In this document: positions 16,745 through 25,084 of the stretch, in pieces | Position numbering within the stretch: the first letter of the stretch is position 1 | Layout: each line of letters begins with the position of its first letter | Origin: Bombella pollinis | Lineage (GTDB): Bacteria > Pseudomonadota > Alphaproteobacteria > Acetobacterales > Acetobacteraceae | Assembly (NCBI RefSeq): GCF_026385485.1 | Contig: NZ_JANIDX010000005.1 | Coordinates: 62,001 to 126,000 of the forward strand | DNA length: 64,000 nucleotides | Reading direction: 5' to 3' | The notes under the pieces: model-generated | Seen by the model: only the letters and a program-made list of their open reading frames with translations | The model's database searches: none | What the model was told of the DNA's origin: nothing | Made by a program: the position numbers and the translations under genes

Positions 16745-17541
16745 TTATGCTTTATGGCCCATTGCACGCTTTACTGCCGCAACAATCTGCGTCGCACCGG
16801 GGATATAGGCTTCCTCCAATAATGGGGAGAACGGCACCGGCGTGTGAGGCGCGCTCACCATCTGCGGGGCTGATTTAAGAGAAGAGAACCGCTTTTCGAC
16901 CACCTGCGCCATAATATCCGCCTCGACACCCGCCTTAGCAAGCTGCGTAGCGGCCTCCAAAGCGCGAGGCACCATCGGCCCATAGGTGATGATCGACACA
17001 TCACGCCCCTCCCGCACATGCTGTGCTGTCCCAAAAGGCACCGTATAAGGGGCTTCTGGCACTGGGCCTGTCATCTCATAAAACGCTTTAGGCTCGCAGA
17101 AAATGACGGGGTCTTTATCGCGGATAGCCTCAATCATCAGCCCCTTTGCATCATAAGGCGTGCTCGGGCAGACGACCTTTAACCCCGGAATATGCGTAAA
17201 AAGGGATGTCAACATTTGCGAATGTTGAGCTGCACCATTAATCCCCGCCCCAACCATCGTGCGGATGACCAACGGAATCTCTGCCGTGCCGCCAAACATA
17301 TAACGAATCTTCGCCGCTTGGTTTAAAAGCTGGTACAAAGCATACGCCCATAACGTCGATAAACGGCACTTCTGCAACAACGGGCACACCAGAGAGTGCC
17401 GCCCCTACGGCAGCCCCAACATAGGCCATTTCCGTTGGTGGGGCATCAATAACGCGGTCGCCATATTTACTATACAGCCCCTTTGTCACGCCAAGGACAC
17501 CCCCCCCAGCAATCAACATCTCCACCAGCATCCACACCGGC
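16745..17541 (-). pseudogene. acoB: Decayed acetoin dehydrogenase E1 beta subunit (acoB-type)
   Basis: Three pieces in different frames together spell an AcoB-like TPP-enzyme beta subunit. A short start piece GGDVDCWGG is in the frame of the preceding acoA fragment. After an 8-base G tract (17500-17507) the frame shifts to GVLGVTKGLYSKYGDRVIDA and PPTEMAYVGAAVGAAL. After a second shift near 17350, at VMGVCF, it continues as YALYQLLNQAAKIRYMFGGT and VCPSTPYDAKGLMIEAIRDK to the stop. The first ~35-50 residues are missing. No single frame encodes a working subunit. Alternative E1 families (pyruvate, branched-chain) are similar, but WGGVLGVTKG is most like AcoB. Confidence 0.85.
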
Positions 17542-18467
17542 TGCCTCCACAAGCGATTCGACCTCACGATCCACCGCCTCAAGCTCTGATGAGCTAAGCC
17601 CTTCTTGTACGGCTTGATGCCTAAACCGCTTTAAACAATCCTGATTCGCCCGTGCCTTGGCCACTTCTCCAGTAGGGCGATAAACCTGCGTATCCCCTTC
17701 AAAATGACCATAAAAACGTACAGTCTTACATTCCAACAACACAGGCCCATGCCCTGCGCGCATCTGGGCAATTAACTCCCCTGCGGTGCGATAAACCGCA
17801 AAGAAATCCGGCCCATCCACCGTTACGGCGGGCATACCAAAACCTTTAGCGCGGTCCTCGTAACTCGTGACAGAGGTTGTTCTTTGCTGCGGTGTTGATT
17901 GTGCGTAATGATTATTCTCGACAACGAACATCATAGGCAGCTTCCATACGCTGGCGAGGTTCATGCTCTCCAGCAGGCCCCTTCATTCACACCGCCATCA
18001 CCACCAAAGACAACAGCGACATGGCCTTTCCCTGCCAGCTTATCAGCCAGAGCCGCCCCACATGCGAGCGGAGCCCCCGCACCTAAAATACCATTAGCCC
18101 CCAACATGCCCTTGCTGAGATCAGCAATATGCATGGAACCCCCTTTGCCATTGCAAACGCCTCCTTGGCGGCCGTAAATCTCCTTCATCATCGCCATGGC
18201 ATCCACCCCTTTGGCGATGCAGTGACCATGCCCGCGATGTGTACTAGCAATTTGATCTTCATCTGTTAAATGGCTGCAAATCCCTACCGCCGTAGCCTCT
18301 TGCCCTGCATAAAGATGGACAAATCCGGGGACGCTGCCCGTTTTATAATCCTCATGCAGACGGTCCTCAAAAACACGAATAGTCTTCATCCGCCGATAAG
18401 CTGCCAATAAAACATCATGAGGGATTGGCGTATTTTTGTCTTATTTTCTCTCGTCTTTAGCGTTCAT
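17536..18467 (-). pseudogene. acoA: Decayed acetoin dehydrogenase E1 alpha subunit (acoA-type)
   Basis: The original start appears to be the ATG at 18467-18465, behind AGGAGG and a 5-nt gap. Codon 9 of that frame is TAA (18443-18441), after which the same frame continues as AAYRRMKTIRVFEDRLHEDY with the TPP-binding GDGGVNEGA at ~17985. There a one-base loss puts the rest (ESMNLASVWKLPMMFVVENN, then HYAQSTPQQRTTSVTSYEDR) in another frame. At ~17540 the C-terminus is cut short and fused to acoB sequence. A nonsense codon, a frameshift and a fusion deletion make this a pseudogene. An E2 gene is not nearby. Confidence 0.88.
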
Positions 18468-18595
18468 TCTTTCCTCCTAGGCAAAGTATATGGCACTATC
18501 TCAATGCCTGTTATTATCTCTATGCCCGTTAGAGGAGAAACCGATAGAACTATCCTGCACAAAACTTGCCTTATCTTCCAAAAATTATGACCCAT

Positions 18596-18632
18596 AAAAA
18601 AACGCCACCGTGGTATCACGATGGCGTTCTTT
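18596..18632 (-). terminator. Terminator of flagellin gene 1
   Basis: On the minus strand AACGCCATCGTG and CACGGTGGCGTT form a 12-bp stem with one G-T pair and a 4-nt loop, followed by seven T. The same hairpin is repeated behind the second flagellin gene. Confidence 0.85.
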
Positions 18633-18681
18633 GTAACCAAACCCAAAAGGAACCAGCCCCGTAGGGCTAGGCTTCCCCCTC

Positions 18682-19653
18682 TTACTGGAAAAGAGACAGA
18701 ATGTTCTGGGACTGACCATTAGCAATGGAGAGGGACTTAATGCCCAAGGATTGCTTGGTCTGCAGGGAGGTCAGCTTAGCAGACTCAGCGGACATATCCG
18801 CATCAGTCAACGCACCAGACGCCGCTGTCAAAGAGTCGGCAGATTTCTGACCATAATCGCTCATGGAATCGATAAGCTTCTGGTTAGAACCAAGGTCAGA
18901 GGTGACGTTTGTCATCGCCTCAATAGCTTTCTGCACCTGCGAAATCATCTTCACGACGCCCTGCTTCGGATCCCCCGCATAAGCATCGCTTAGGCGCGCA
19001 CCATTAGCTGTAGCAGTGAGGAAGATATTCACATCTGGGTCCACACCTGGTGTAGCACTACCGGGGGTTAAACCCAGCATTTCTGACAAGATATGCCCAA
19101 CACCATAGCCTGTGGTCGCGCCAATCATGCTGCCATAGCTTGTCAATGTTTGCGTATCACCCTGCACGCCCGTCACATAAGTAAGGCTATTGGAGGTAAT
19201 GCCCAACCCATCAGTCGTGCCGCTCAATGTCCCACCGGAGAGGAGATTGATGCCCTTTGTGGTCGCATTACGCGCAATCGTATCGATGGACTTCATGTAG
19301 CCCGTGATTTCTTTATTCAACTGGCCAAGGGATGTTTCACTCCCAAGGTTATTACCCACCGTTGTAATAGCATTCTGCACATCTTGCAGAACCTTGATGA
19401 TGCTATTTGCCGCAGAGTTGGTAGAGCTAACAATCTGAGAGGCGTAGCTCAACCCATCATTCACAGCACTCTGCCCAGAGATATCACCGCCAATTTGTGC
19501 GGAAATACCAAAAGCAGCTGGGTTATCAGACGCATTGGCCACCTTCTTACCGGTGGAGACGGCGTTCTCTGTTTTAGCAAGTTCACTCTGTGTAGTGTTC
19601 AATGTCTCCAAGGCGACCATGGAGGATGTGTTTGTGTTAATGGAAAGACTCAT
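18682..19653 (-). CDS. Flagellin (copy 1)
   Basis: This is the filament subunit, 323 aa. The N-terminal D0/D1 helices begin MSLSINTNTSSMVALETLNT and include ASDNPAAFGISAQIGGDISG. The C-terminal helices end SLGIKSLSIANGQSQNILSL FQ. The central part (residues ~150-235) is the variable, surface-exposed region and differs from copy 2. The last ~100 residues are identical to copy 2, and the DNA there is nearly identical. The ATG is preceded by GGGAGAAAAG, and a conserved hairpin lies in the leader. It has its own terminator. Flagellin export needs no cleaved signal. Confidence 0.96.
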   Translation of the reverse strand: MSLSINTNTSSMVALETLNTTQSELAKTENAVSTGKKVANASDNPAAFGISAQIGGDISGQSAVNDGLSYASQIVSSTNSAANSIIKVLQDVQNAITTVGNNLGSETSLGQLNKEITGYMKSIDTIARNATTKGINLLSGGTLSGTTDGLGITSNSLTYVTGVQGDTQTLTSYGSMIGATTGYGVGHILSEMLGLTPGSATPGVDPDVNIFLTATANGARLSDAYAGDPKQGVVKMISQVQKAIEAMTNVTSDLGSNQKLIDSMSDYGQKSADSLTAASGALTDADMSAESAKLTSLQTKQSLGIKSLSIANGQSQNILSLFQ

Positions 19654-19727
19654 AGTCTTTTCTCCCAGCTCATCTAAATCAAAAGCAACGGCAAGTCGTT
19701 GACAGAACTATACAACCACAGAAATTT
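19654..19727 (-). promoter_or_regulatory. Conserved leader of flagellin 1 with hairpin
   Basis: The ~74 bp before the ATG align almost base for base with those before flagellin 2. They contain the inverted repeat CAACG-6 nt-CGTTG (19686-19701), starting 33 bp from the start codon, and the ribosome site GGGAGAAAAG. Transcript control by FlbT-type proteins or an RNA hairpin is possible but not shown by sequence alone. Confidence 0.5.
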
Positions 19728-19824
19728 TACAGGATTCTTACATTCAAGAATAAAAATCACCTTTATTTTAGACAACAACGTAAAGAATTAACCTTATTAA
19801 CTATATATTTATTATATCTTACCA

Positions 19825-19863
19825 TAAAAAGAACGCCACCGTGGTATCACGATGGCGTTCTTT
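19825..19863 (-). terminator. Terminator of flagellin gene 2
   Basis: This is the same 12-bp stem (AACGCCATCGTG with CACGGTGGCGTT) as behind flagellin 1, followed on the minus strand by CTTTTTATGG. It is a duplicated 3' end. Confidence 0.82.
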
Positions 19864-19912
19864 ATAACCAAACCCAAAAGGAGCCAGCCCCGTAGGGCTA
19901 GGCTTCCCCCTC

Positions 19913-20869
19913 TTACTGGAAAAGGGACAGAATGTTCTGGGACTGACCATTAGCAATGGAGAGGGACTTAATACCCAAAGATTGCTTGGTCTGCAGGGAG
20001 GTCAGCTTAGCAGACTCAGCGGACATATCCGCATCAGTCAACGCACCAGACGCCGCTGTCAAAGAGTCGGCAGATTTCTGACCATAATCGCTCATGGAAT
20101 CGATAAGCTTCTGGTTAGAACCAAGGTCAGAGGTGACGTTTGTCATCGCCTCAATAGCTTTCTGCACCTGCGAAATCATCTTCACGACGCCCTGCTTCGG
20201 ATCAGACGCATAGGAGCCAGCAAAGCTTGCACCTGTTGCACTGGATGTCAGGAAGACGTTGCTTGTTGGGTCAGCACCAGCGGAGCCACCGGCTGTCAGG
20301 CCCAGAAGTTCTGTCAGGGTTGCACCCTGAGACACACCGGTTGTTGCAGCAATTAATGTGCCATAACCGCTCAGTGTCTGTGTGTCACCCTGCACCCCGC
20401 TGACGAATGTCAGGCTATTGGAGGTAATGCCCAGACCATCGCTTGTACCACCAGAGAGCAGGTTGATGCCCTTTGTCGTCGCGTTACGCGCGATTGTGTC
20501 GATGGATTTCATATAGCCAGTAATTTCTTTATCAAGCTGGCCAAGGGACGTAGTGCTACCAAGGTTGTTACCAACAGTGGTGACGGCGTTCTGCACATCT
20601 TGCAGAACCTTGATGATGCTATTTGCCGCAGAGTTGGTGGCGCTCACAATCTGAGAAGCGTAGCTCAGCCCATCATTCACAGCGTTCTGACCGGAAATAT
20701 CACCGCCAATCTGTGCGGAAATACCAAAAGCAGCGGGGTTATCAGACGCATTAGCGACTTTTTTACCGGTGGAGACGGCGTTCTCTGTTTTAGCAAGTTC
20801 ACTCTGTGTGGTGTTCAATGTCTCCAAGGCGACCATGGAGGATGTGTTTGTGTTAATGGAAAGACTCAT
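19913..20869 (-). CDS. Flagellin (copy 2)
   Basis: The 318-aa product is a paralogue of copy 1, arranged in tandem upstream of it. The N-terminal ~135 residues differ from copy 1 at only a few positions. The C-terminal ~100 residues are identical. The central variable region (residues ~145-230: GVSQGATLTELLGLTAGGSA) is distinct. Each copy has its own leader hairpin and terminator, so they can be expressed separately. The filament may therefore be made of two subunits. Confidence 0.96.
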   Translation of the reverse strand: MSLSINTNTSSMVALETLNTTQSELAKTENAVSTGKKVANASDNPAAFGISAQIGGDISGQNAVNDGLSYASQIVSATNSAANSIIKVLQDVQNAVTTVGNNLGSTTSLGQLDKEITGYMKSIDTIARNATTKGINLLSGGTSDGLGITSNSLTFVSGVQGDTQTLSGYGTLIAATTGVSQGATLTELLGLTAGGSAGADPTSNVFLTSSATGASFAGSYASDPKQGVVKMISQVQKAIEAMTNVTSDLGSNQKLIDSMSDYGQKSADSLTAASGALTDADMSAESAKLTSLQTKQSLGIKSLSIANGQSQNILSLFQ

Positions 20870-20943
20870 GGCCTTTTCTCCCTACTCATCATACGTCATG
20901 ACCAACGACAAATCGTTGACAAGGCTAATAGACCACATAACCT
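20870..20943 (-). promoter_or_regulatory. Conserved leader of flagellin 2 with hairpin
   Basis: The inverted repeat CAACGA-4 nt-TCGTTG (20903-20918) begins 34 bp before the start codon. That position is the same as in flagellin 1, and the flanking sequence (GATGAG...GGGAGAAAAG) is shared. Upstream, TGTGGT...TAT.AG is also shared and may belong to the promoter. Confidence 0.5.
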
Positions 20944-20983
20944 TTACATGATTATTACACAGCGTCCCTAAAATAACTTAACC

Positions 20984-21580
20984 TTACCCCACTTGCACTT
21001 TTGGTTGTGCTTCACGCCCACGCATATAAGGGCGCGGGCCACGCAGGCTCCCCGGCACAGCTTGCGTAAAAGAATCGGAGAAATGCGGCACGGCCTCATT
21101 ATCCCCCGCAATATCTTCCACACTTTGCACTGGCGCATTGACAGAAGCTACGGCTTGCTTTGCTTGCTCCAACACCGCCTGCTGCGCCTCCAAACGCTCT
21201 AAAAGGGCACGCGCAGCGTTAAGATGCTCTTTTAACTCTGTTTCTTGCCCTTCTACCTTCTTCAACAAAACGGCCATCGAATCGGTCGATTCTTGTGCCA
21301 TTTTGTGATGGTCCATCAGGTCTTCTTCAGCATTACGCACACGCTCTAGCAAAACAGAGAGACGCTTATCGCCCTGATTAACCTCATGGCGCACACGCTC
21401 AAACATATGCGTCACTTGCTCTGTGGAGGAATCCAGCGTGGAGACCATCTCATTTAATGCCGTATAGGATTCACGGATGACACCTAGCCGCCGCACGATC
21501 AAGCGGGAACTAATAATCCCCGCTATCAAAACAATCATCAAAAGGACTTCAATAACAAGCTGACTATTTTCCAGAAACAT
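20984..21580 (-). CDS. Membrane-anchored coiled-coil protein downstream of fliM (DUF6468-like)
   Basis: The product is 198 aa from the ATG at 21580, which has a GGAGGG site and overlaps the end of fliM by 17 bp. An N-terminal transmembrane helix (LVIEVLLMIVLIAGIISSRL IV) is followed by a long heptad-like coiled coil (residues ~25-145). A Pro/Gly-rich tail ends RGREAQPKVQVG. Alphaproteobacterial flagellar loci often carry such a protein after fliM; from memory it is annotated DUF6468. Its role is unknown. Overlap with fliM implies co-translation and a flagellar function. Confidence 0.72.
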   Translation of the reverse strand: MFLENSQLVIEVLLMIVLIAGIISSRLIVRRLGVIRESYTALNEMVSTLDSSTEQVTHMFERVRHEVNQGDKRLSVLLERVRNAEEDLMDHHKMAQESTDSMAVLLKKVEGQETELKEHLNAARALLERLEAQQAVLEQAKQAVASVNAPVQSVEDIAGDNEAVPHFSDSFTQAVPGSLRGPRPYMRGREAQPKVQVG

Positions 21581-22739
21581 GATGAAGTCCCTCCTGCCCT
21601 GCCATGTGATGCTCTGCTGGGATAGCCCCAAGGGAGGCTAAAAGCTCCGGTGTTAAGTCTTCTTCTGGTGGGATAAGCCGCTGGTCAATCCGTACGGCCT
21701 GCATATTATGCAACCGGCCTAATGTGCCCTCAAAAAGAGGCGTACCGTCACATTCCATACGGACATTATGTGGCGCATCTGCCTTACAAGGCAAATGCAA
21801 CACGCTGCCCTTCTTTAACGCTAAGATTTGAGACAGCGGAAAGGAGCTTGATTCAAAAACAGTGGATACTGTCACACTCGTTTCCATAATCTCGGAGATG
21901 AGGTGATTTTCCCAAATTGAATCACTGCCGAAGTTTTCCCCCATAAATTGCTGCGCTAATTTCTCTCGTACAGGCTCAAACGTGGCATAGGGGATAACAA
22001 TCTCCATATTCCCACTTCTATCACCCATATCAATATGAAACTTTGCCGCAATCGCTGCATTAGAGGGGCGGGCAATCACTGCAAGGCTGGAGCTAACCTC
22101 CAATCGCTCAAAAGACAAATCCACCTTACCAACTGGGGTAAATGCCTCAGAAAGGTCCGCAAGCGTAATGACCACCAATTTTTCAATTAATGCCCGCTCT
22201 AGGGCGGTGTGAGGGCGGTTTTCCACCGCTTTGGCCCCACGGCCGGGGATGGCCCCCATCAAAATATCGACAATCGCGTAGGAAAGGTCAGAATCTAAAA
22301 TCACCAGACCATAATTACGCCATTGCTCTGCGCGAAATACCGAGAAAAGGGAGGATGTCGGCACGCCAGACATATAATCCCCAAACCGTAAAGAGCGCAT
22401 GTCCTCCATCGTAATATCGACATTATCATTGGTAAAACCACGCAATGTCGAGGAGAGGAAGCGCACCAGCCTATCAAAGACATTCTCCAACATAGGCATG
22501 CGCTCATAGGCCACAAAACCGGCCTTTATGATGCGCTCCATGCCACTTTCCTCCCGCAAGGCAGAGTTGGAAAATGTATCGCCTAACATCGCATCAATAG
22601 CGGATTGGTCTAACGCGCGGTCCTCATCTACAGTCTCACCATCCCCAGAGCCGGTTGTTGCGGCTGATTCAGCCTCACCCATATCAGGCTGATCGGCTGT
22701 GGGCTGGTCTGCCTGTCCCTGCTCATCTTCATCGGCCAT
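21564..22739 (-). CDS. fliM: Flagellar motor switch protein FliM
   Basis: FliM is the middle C-ring protein, bridging FliG and FliN and binding phospho-CheY. The product is 391 aa. After an acidic N-terminus comes ALDQSAIDAMLGD, in the place of the CheY-binding LSQxEIDxLL peptide. The middle domain has RMPMLENVFDRLVRFLSSTL and GDYMSGVPTSSLFSVFRAEQ. The C-terminal SpoA domain has LPLSQILALKKGSVLHLPCK-like sequence. It lies 16 bp after fliL. Confidence 0.95.
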   Translation of the reverse strand: MADEDEQGQADQPTADQPDMGEAESAATTGSGDGETVDEDRALDQSAIDAMLGDTFSNSALREESGMERIIKAGFVAYERMPMLENVFDRLVRFLSSTLRGFTNDNVDITMEDMRSLRFGDYMSGVPTSSLFSVFRAEQWRNYGLVILDSDLSYAIVDILMGAIPGRGAKAVENRPHTALERALIEKLVVITLADLSEAFTPVGKVDLSFERLEVSSSLAVIARPSNAAIAAKFHIDMGDRSGNMEIVIPYATFEPVREKLAQQFMGENFGSDSIWENHLISEIMETSVTVSTVFESSSFPLSQILALKKGSVLHLPCKADAPHNVRMECDGTPLFEGTLGRLHNMQAVRIDQRLIPPEEDLTPELLASLGAIPAEHHMAGQEGLHHVSGK

Positions 22740-22755
22740 TAGGTCTTAATCCATC

Positions 22756-23283
22756 TTACTGGGTTAGAAGTTCTGTAATATAAACGTTGCTGACATTTAC
22801 CGGGGCAAAGGCAACGCGCAATCGCCGCAATAAAGCCTCCCGTAGGCGATAAAACCCACTACCATGAAGGTCTTGGGGGCGGCTCTCATGCAAGTAAGTT
22901 TGGAAGATATCCTCTACCTCCGGCAAACGATCCTTGAGAGACGCCTCACTCTCTGCACCTTCAAACTCAATACTCGCTGTCATTTTGACGTAAACCGTCC
23001 GCCCCGCCCCATTATCAAGATTAGCCGTGGCAGACGGTACAGAGAGTAAAATACGCGCCCCTGGGGCCTCTTTTGCCCCAGCCCCGCCATGTGCTGCGGC
23101 CTTCTCCCCGCCCTTCCCAAAGGGGAGGAGATGCGCCTGCCATGCCCCAACGCCGCCACCTACGACAAGCAACGGGATCGCTATAAGCAGGGCTAATTTC
23201 TTCTTGGATCTCCCTTTTGCCTCATCAGCAAGAGCGGCATCCTCCTCAGCCCCAGCGACAGAGGCCTCTGTCTCATCACTCAT
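22756..23283 (-). CDS. fliL: Flagellar basal-body associated protein FliL
   Basis: FliL is a bitopic inner-membrane protein next to the stator that supports motor torque. It has 175 residues. A charged cytoplasmic N-terminus (to residue ~29) is followed by a transmembrane helix LALLIAIPLLVVGGGVGAW. The periplasmic FliL domain has NLDNGAGRTVYVKMTASIEF, DIFQTYLHESRPQDLHGSGF and ALLRRLRVAFAPVNVSNVYI. It lies 17 bp after the regulator gene and 16 bp before fliM. Confidence 0.94.
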   Translation of the reverse strand: MSDETEASVAGAEEDAALADEAKGRSKKKLALLIAIPLLVVGGGVGAWQAHLLPFGKGGEKAAAHGGAGAKEAPGARILLSVPSATANLDNGAGRTVYVKMTASIEFEGAESEASLKDRLPEVEDIFQTYLHESRPQDLHGSGFYRLREALLRRLRVAFAPVNVSNVYITELLTQ

Positions 23284-23300
23284 ACAGCCTGACCCTCTCC

Positions 23301-24152
23301 TTAACCTTGGGGAACAGGCTGCATGCTCACGCCTTCACCTGCCATAGCGGTTACGCCAAAACCAGTAGATACAGGCATGCTAGATTCCCGCAGCTCTTGA
23401 TGATGAGCCGCATCATACCCATCCTCTGCCCGCGCACCTAACGGAAGGAACGCCTCCTCATTCAGCCGATAGCCCATGCCCCAACTGGTGATGAAAGGCT
23501 TCTGAATCCCACGGGAACGCAATTTCTGGCGAATACGGCACACCATGACATCAATCGTCTTGCTAATAGGCTTCTCCCGCCCTGCATAAAGGGTAGAAAG
23601 AATAGCAGACTTGTTCAGCAAGCTCCCCCGGCGGCGCACCATGAGGGACATAATATCATATTCCCCTTGCGTTAAAGGCAGGATTTCATCATCCACTAAA
23701 ACCTCACGCATATCTTCTTTGACAGTCAGACGACCAACATTGATGATTTGACTTGTCACGCCATGATCCATCACACGCCGGACAATGGCTTTAAGACGTG
23801 CCAAAAGCTCAACAGGCCCTACCGTAATCGGCACGCAATCATCCGCACCTGCTGCAAGCGCATCAGCGACATTATCAGCTGTTAAGTTACGCGCAATAAT
23901 TAGAATAGGCAGACTAAAGCGGTTATTACGGATTGTTCTAATCAAAAGCGGGTCTGGACTTGTCTGCTGGATGACTGCCACATCAGACTGGTCATTGCGT
24001 AAAGCACTTAACACACCCTCACGGCCAGAAATCCGTAAGAAGATGCCCCCCTCCGATACTGCCTCCGAAAGGGTAGAACAGGGGCGACCATCCATATTCT
24101 TCGGACTATCACCGACACAAATCAACCGCATGGCAGTTTTCCTTTTTGTCAT
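23301..24152 (-). CDS. CtrA/FtcR-like response regulator with degenerate receiver
   Basis: This is an OmpR-class regulator of 283 aa, started at the ATG at 24152 behind GGGGAG. Residues ~8-120 are a receiver-like domain. At the place of the phosphorylated Asp (CtrA: IILLDLNLPD) it reads VAVIQQTSPDP, so the acceptor is replaced by Gln. The C-terminal winged helix (VGRLTVKEDMREVLVDDEIL to SWGMGYRL) is close to that of CtrA. An unusual ~50-residue tail follows. Brucella FtcR and Rem regulators, which control flagellar genes, likewise have atypical receivers. It heads the fliL-fliM operon, so it probably controls flagellar genes without phosphorylation. Confidence 0.82.
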   Translation of the reverse strand: MTKRKTAMRLICVGDSPKNMDGRPCSTLSEAVSEGGIFLRISGREGVLSALRNDQSDVAVIQQTSPDPLLIRTIRNNRFSLPILIIARNLTADNVADALAAGADDCVPITVGPVELLARLKAIVRRVMDHGVTSQIINVGRLTVKEDMREVLVDDEILPLTQGEYDIMSLMVRRRGSLLNKSAILSTLYAGREKPISKTIDVMVCRIRQKLRSRGIQKPFITSWGMGYRLNEEAFLPLGARAEDGYDAAHHQELRESSMPVSTGFGVTAMAGEGVSMQPVPQG

Positions 24153-24294
24153 CGTTTTACACTCCCCTGCTATCAAGACTTAACGCTAACACGACATTAA
24201 AATAACCTTGTAATTTCTAATTGCAACAAGAATATTCCTTTAATTTAAGGCCATTTTTTAGATTTCCATGCTATCCCTAGGCTTTCCCTAGCCC

Positions 24295-24323
24295 TTGACG
24301 TGTTTCGTAACGAGTTATGAAAT
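24295..24323 (+). promoter_or_regulatory. Promoter with overlapping operator-like inverted repeat before mdaB
   Basis: TTGACG (24295-24300) is a plausible -35, with TATGAA or TGAAAT about 15-17 bp downstream. The near-perfect inverted repeat TTTCGTAAC-GA-GTTATGAAA (24303-24322) fills the spacer and the -10, as a repressor operator would. The rest of the 208 bp between the divergent regulator and mdaB is AT-rich with no gene. Confidence 0.45.
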
Positions 24324-24360
24324 AGAGCGTTAAAAGAAAACTAACGAGGCGACTCCAATT

Positions 24361-24948
24361 ATGACCCATTGCCATCTCATCAACGGCGCAAAAGCTTTTG
24401 CCCATTCCGCAGGTCGTTTGAACCAGACATTGCAGGATTATGCTGCAACATTTCTCACCTCCTCTGGCATCAGCATCAGCCAGACAATTATTGACCATCA
24501 TTATAGCATTGAGGAGGAGATAAAGGCCTTCCAAAAAGCAGATATTATCCTTTACCAATTCCCCGGTTGGTGGATGGGCACGCCATGGCCCCTTAAAAAA
24601 TATATGGATGAGGTCTTCACCGAGGCTCATGGTATTTTTTACAAAAATGACGGGCGTAGTCGTCATGACCCAACCAAGCTCTACGGCTCGGGGGGACTTC
24701 TGCAAGGTAAACGCTTTATGGTCTCTACGACATGGAACGCCCCGCTTGAAGCGTTTGAGGAGCCTCATCAATTCTTCCATGGTGGTGGGATTGACGCTGT
24801 TTTATTCCCTTTCTATCGCGCTCATGCCTTCCTTGGGATGGAGCGTTTGCCAACCTTCCTTGCCACTGATGTGATGAAAAACCCCGATATTGAAGCTATC
24901 ACAACGGCCTATCAGCATCATTTAGAGCGTGTTATTCTAACCTTATAA
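24361..24948 (+). CDS. mdaB: MdaB-like NAD(P)H:quinone oxidoreductase
   Basis: The product is a 195-aa flavodoxin-fold protein of the MdaB/KefF (NQO1-like) type. MdaB uses FAD and NADPH to reduce quinones by two electrons, protecting against oxidative stress. Motifs are INGAKAFAHSAGRLNQTLQD at the N-terminus, YQFPGWWMGTPWPLKKYMDE in the centre, KLYGSGGLLQGKRFMVSTTW, and NAPLEAFEEPHQFFHGGGID. It is followed 8 bp later by the apparent original start of an AraC regulator gene and then an alcohol dehydrogenase. Confidence 0.88.
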   Translation: MTHCHLINGAKAFAHSAGRLNQTLQDYAATFLTSSGISISQTIIDHHYSIEEEIKAFQKADIILYQFPGWWMGTPWPLKKYMDEVFTEAHGIFYKNDGRSRHDPTKLYGSGGLLQGKRFMVSTTWNAPLEAFEEPHQFFHGGGIDAVLFPFYRAHAFLGMERLPTFLATDVMKNPDIEAITTAYQHHLERVILTL

Positions 24949-25084
24949 GCCTCTTTATGCCCCCGACACCCCTTGCCCCCTTCAAGCAGCCATCACGCGC
25001 CATTGCACAGGGTCGGTTACTCATACTGCGTTCGACTTCCTCACACTCTATCGGACCGAAACAGTAACCGACCCTGTCCTTGTT

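Noticed and set aside
18464..18646. 60-residue frame on the minus strand upstream of the acoA remnant
   Set aside because: It covers the old acoA promoter and ribosome-site region and the flagellin terminator flank; it has no ribosome site and no protein-like features.
18682..20869. One flagellin gene duplicated by an assembly error
   Set aside because: The central regions differ at many positions and the intergenic sequences are different, so these are two real genes.
2698..24152. A virulence type III secretion system instead of a flagellum
   Set aside because: Rod, L-ring, hook-junction and flagellin genes are all present, so this is a flagellar cluster.
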